Below, in pieces: positions 6,489 through 7,901 of a DNA stretch of 7,901 nucleotides; the first letter of the stretch is position 1, and the number at the start of each line of letters is the position of its first letter. The notes under the pieces were generated by a model that worked only from the letters and a program-made list of their open reading frames with translations, made no database searches and was not told the DNA's origin. This stretch comes from CAVPHV01 sp964465915 (GTDB lineage: Bacteria; Actinomycetota; Acidimicrobiia; Spongiisociales; UBA5794). The position numbers and the translations under genes are program-made. The stretch is taken from assembly GCA_964465915.1 (NCBI GenBank), contig CAYXMJ010000148.1, forward strand, positions 1 to 7,901. Direction: 5' to 3'.

Positions 6489-6529
6489 GGCGCTATGGGC
6501 GTGGTTCGACGAGGCGCTCGTAATGGGCG
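6489..6529 (+). repeat. Imperfect direct repeat in the divergent intergenic region
   Basis: GGCGCTATGGGCG at 6489-6501 and GGCGCTCGTAATGGGCG at 6513-6529 share both ends (GGCGCT and ATGGGCG) and differ by a 4-base insertion. They lie between the divergent hypothetical gene and the TIR gene, so they could be paired binding sites for a regulator or chance in GC-rich DNA. Confidence 0.25.
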
Positions 6530-6616
6530 CATACCGGGGTTGTCTGGGCCCGACGCTGAATACGAGGTGGCCTCCAACTGACTCAAACGCCGCCTCTGGC
6601 GGAGAAGTGCCGGGCG

Positions 6617-6622
6617 TAGGCT
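6617..6622 (+). promoter_or_regulatory. Possible -10 (TAGGCT) of the second TIR gene
   Basis: TAGGCT, a TAnnnT hexamer, ends 5 nt before ATG 6628 and 8 nt before the adjacent ATG 6631. It supports an internal start at 6628/6631 rather than the upstream ATG 6523. GAGG at 6624-6627 is too close to 6628 to be a standard ribosome binding site, though it could serve 6631 at short spacing. Confidence 0.3.
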
Positions 6623-6627
6623 TGAGG

Positions 6628-7680
6628 ATGATGACAGCAGCGGTTTCCACACGCGACAAGCGCCCCCGCCACTGGATGAAGTACGTCAAATGGGAGTGGG
6701 TGAAGAGGTGGAAGGCGCGGGTGCGTCAGGAGAGACGCCACGAGGAGACGGCGTACCCGTACTCATTCGGCAGCAAGGATCGAGCCTTCCTCGGCTTCAC
6801 CGGCGATGTGCTGTGGCTCGTGTCGCTTCCCGACTACGACGGCTACCGCCAGGCACCTTCCCTCATCGCCCGGCTCGACATCACCGCCGCCGGCGAGTAC
6901 GGGTCCTCGGCCGAGTTCCTTGACGTAGCGCCCGAGGTGAGGGGCTCGGGCCACAACATCGTGCTTGGGCGCCACGACGGCGAGTCCTACTTCCCGATCA
7001 ACAATATGTTCCACACACTGCTCGAGCTCGAATTCGAAGGCAGGGCTCCCCGTCTCGCTGATGCCTACGAGCGGCGAGACACATCGCGAGATGCCACACG
7101 GGGACCGTACTTCTCCCTGGCACAGCATTTCCGCAAGCACCGCCTGCTGACCCCTGACAGCGTCGACAAGATCGAGGACTTCGCCGCAGCAGTCCGGGAG
7201 GGGAGACGTGCATTCATCTCTTACAGGCGCAGCGACTTCCCGCAGCGGCGGGGCGGGGCGCTTGTGTTCCCGGAGCAGCTAGGAATCGAACTCACTGCGC
7301 AAAGGATCGCCTGTTGGTGGGATCAGTGGAACCTACCCGGAGGACACGACGAGAGTTCCTGGCTCCGACCGAACTTGCTGGAGGACCTGCTCGAGGATGC
7401 GGTGCGCCAGGCCGCATGGATGGTGGCATTGATGGGACCCGGGTACCTGGCGTCGGACGACGACTCATGGACTCGCTGGGAATGGCAAGGGGCCGTTGCT
7501 TTGCGCACCGCATCCGGGCGCCGTCACGAGATGCGGCGGCTTGCCGTCTTCTTCTCGAAGGCGGACCGGCAAGCGCATCGTGCGCGGTGGATCAAACGAG
7601 GTGACCGCACCCTGGTCGCCGCAGAAGACGAGCCGGGCATGGTCGCTGCGGCCATCGCTCGCGTGATCAGTTCGTCTTGA
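6628..7680 (+). CDS. Soluble TIR domain protein with unrecognised N-terminal domain
   Basis: This 350-aa protein ends in a TIR domain (about 193-347). RRAFISYRRSDF at 193-204 is the first strand and loop, and ACWWDQWNLPGG at 228-239 is the BB-loop region. AAWMVALMGPGYLAS at 262-276 is strand C/D. W281-x3-E285 carries the likely catalytic glutamate, in the same spacing as in the FHA-TIR protein. RLAVFFS at 304-310 is a later core strand. The N-terminus has a basic, tryptophan-rich helix (residues 16-36), then a strand-rich domain (about 44-145: FLGFTGDVLWLVSLP, PSLIARLDI, NNMFHTLLELEFEG) that I do not recognise; its GD-x-LW-x-V pattern loosely recalls PUA/EVE-like folds. A helical linker (about 160-190) joins the two. 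No membrane segment is present. The likely design is sensor domain plus TIR effector. The frame opens at ATG 6523, but residues before 6628 are low-complexity and unlike the rest, so 6628 is preferred. Confidence 0.82.
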   Translation: MMTAAVSTRDKRPRHWMKYVKWEWVKRWKARVRQERRHEETAYPYSFGSKDRAFLGFTGDVLWLVSLPDYDGYRQAPSLIARLDITAAGEYGSSAEFLDVAPEVRGSGHNIVLGRHDGESYFPINNMFHTLLELEFEGRAPRLADAYERRDTSRDATRGPYFSLAQHFRKHRLLTPDSVDKIEDFAAAVREGRRAFISYRRSDFPQRRGGALVFPEQLGIELTAQRIACWWDQWNLPGGHDESSWLRPNLLEDLLEDAVRQAAWMVALMGPGYLASDDDSWTRWEWQGAVALRTASGRRHEMRRLAVFFSKADRQAHRARWIKRGDRTLVAAEDEPGMVAAAIARVISSS

Positions 7681-7901
7681 GCCGGACCAGTTCTTGCGAC
7701 GAAGCCTGCTGAGAACACCATCGTCCGGTGACCCGCCCACAATGACGCCGAGACAGACCGGCTCGCCCTATCGAAGCGGAGCCGATCCGGCAGGGAGGGA
7801 TACTGGTGGTGCCTTGGGTGCCTGATTGCCACGGTGGGTGGCGGTTGGGTTCTAGGGTCGGGTTCGGGTTCTCCGGGGCTGGCTTGGCTCACGAACCGGC
7901 T
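7681..7901. other. Right-edge sequence without a gene
   Basis: I see no credible coding frame. The minus-strand frame at 7524-7892 is proline/arginine-rich and antisense to the TIR gene. A CGGCTC/GAGCCG inverted repeat with a 14-nt loop (7759-7784) follows the TIR stop by about 80 nt and is too open to be a convincing terminator. Confidence 0.4.
7847..7878 (+). other. Potential G-quadruplex tract
   Basis: Five G-runs of three or four (7847-7849, 7855-7857, 7860-7862, 7866-7868, 7875-7878) are separated by loops of 5, 2, 3 and 6 nt. This satisfies the usual G3+N1-7 pattern. Two further GGG runs lie just upstream (7816-7818, 7836-7838). GGGTTC recurs three times. Its role, if any, is unknown. 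Confidence 0.45.

Noticed and set aside
6523..6627. Upstream ATG 6523 as the start of the second TIR protein
   Set aside because: The added 35 residues are low-complexity and unlike the rest, there is no ribosome binding site, and a TAnnnT hexamer sits just before ATG 6628.
7759..7784. Inverted repeat CGGCTC/GAGCCG as terminator of the TIR gene
   Set aside because: The stem is only 6 bp with a 14-nt loop and no T-tract.
7524..7892. Minus-strand 122-codon frame at the right edge
   Set aside because: It is proline/arginine/histidine-rich, has no domain, and overlaps the TIR 3' end in antisense.
1..7901. CRISPR array, insertion sequence or integrase/att site
   Set aside because: I saw no regularly spaced repeats, transposase or recombinase motifs, or terminal inverted repeats.

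Overview
The window is GC-rich bacterial DNA with strong G/C third-codon bias, GTG as well as ATG starts, and actinobacterial-type families (MazEF with a ribbon-helix-helix antitoxin, an FHA domain protein, a BTAD regulator remnant). An Actinomycetota host, perhaps a deep-branching class such as Acidimicrobiia, is the best guess; this rests on composition and family content, not on a marker gene.

Layout. The left third (1-2542) looks housekeeping-like: a gamma-glutamyl phosphate reductase (ProA) family enzyme on the minus strand with an unusual N-terminal extension, then a divergent class I SAM methyltransferase on the plus strand. From about 2700 to the end the content is accessory. A compact mazEF-type toxin-antitoxin operon (2769-3330, +) converges on a 476-aa minus-strand protein (3572-5002) with the order two membrane helices, FHA domain, TIR domain, two membrane helices. 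Next comes a debris zone (5016-5838): a truncated BTAD/SARP-type regulator fragment on the minus strand abuts a short plus-strand coding fragment, with about 330 bp beyond it that hold no convincing gene. The right part has a conserved-looking hypothetical protein (5839-6459, -) divergent from a second, soluble TIR protein (6628-7680, +) that carries an unrecognised N-terminal domain. The last 221 bp contain no gene but a G-rich tract able to form a G-quadruplex.

How they may work together. Two TIR proteins, both keeping the W-x3-E motif that holds the catalytic glutamate of NAD-consuming TIR domains, plus a MazF RNase-type toxin within 5 kb resemble a small stress or defence island. The membrane FHA-TIR protein is the most distinctive element: it suggests a TIR effector at the inner face of the membrane gated by phosphothreonine signalling. 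Joint function of these genes is inference; they are not one operon (strands +, -, -, +).

A recurring regulatory feature is a TAnnnT or near-TAnnnT hexamer 5-8 nt before several start codons (1645, 1703, 2769, 6459, 6628), with little or no Shine-Dalgarno sequence, as expected for leaderless transcripts. The FHA-TIR gene is the contrast, with a perfect AGGAGG 7 nt before its GTG.
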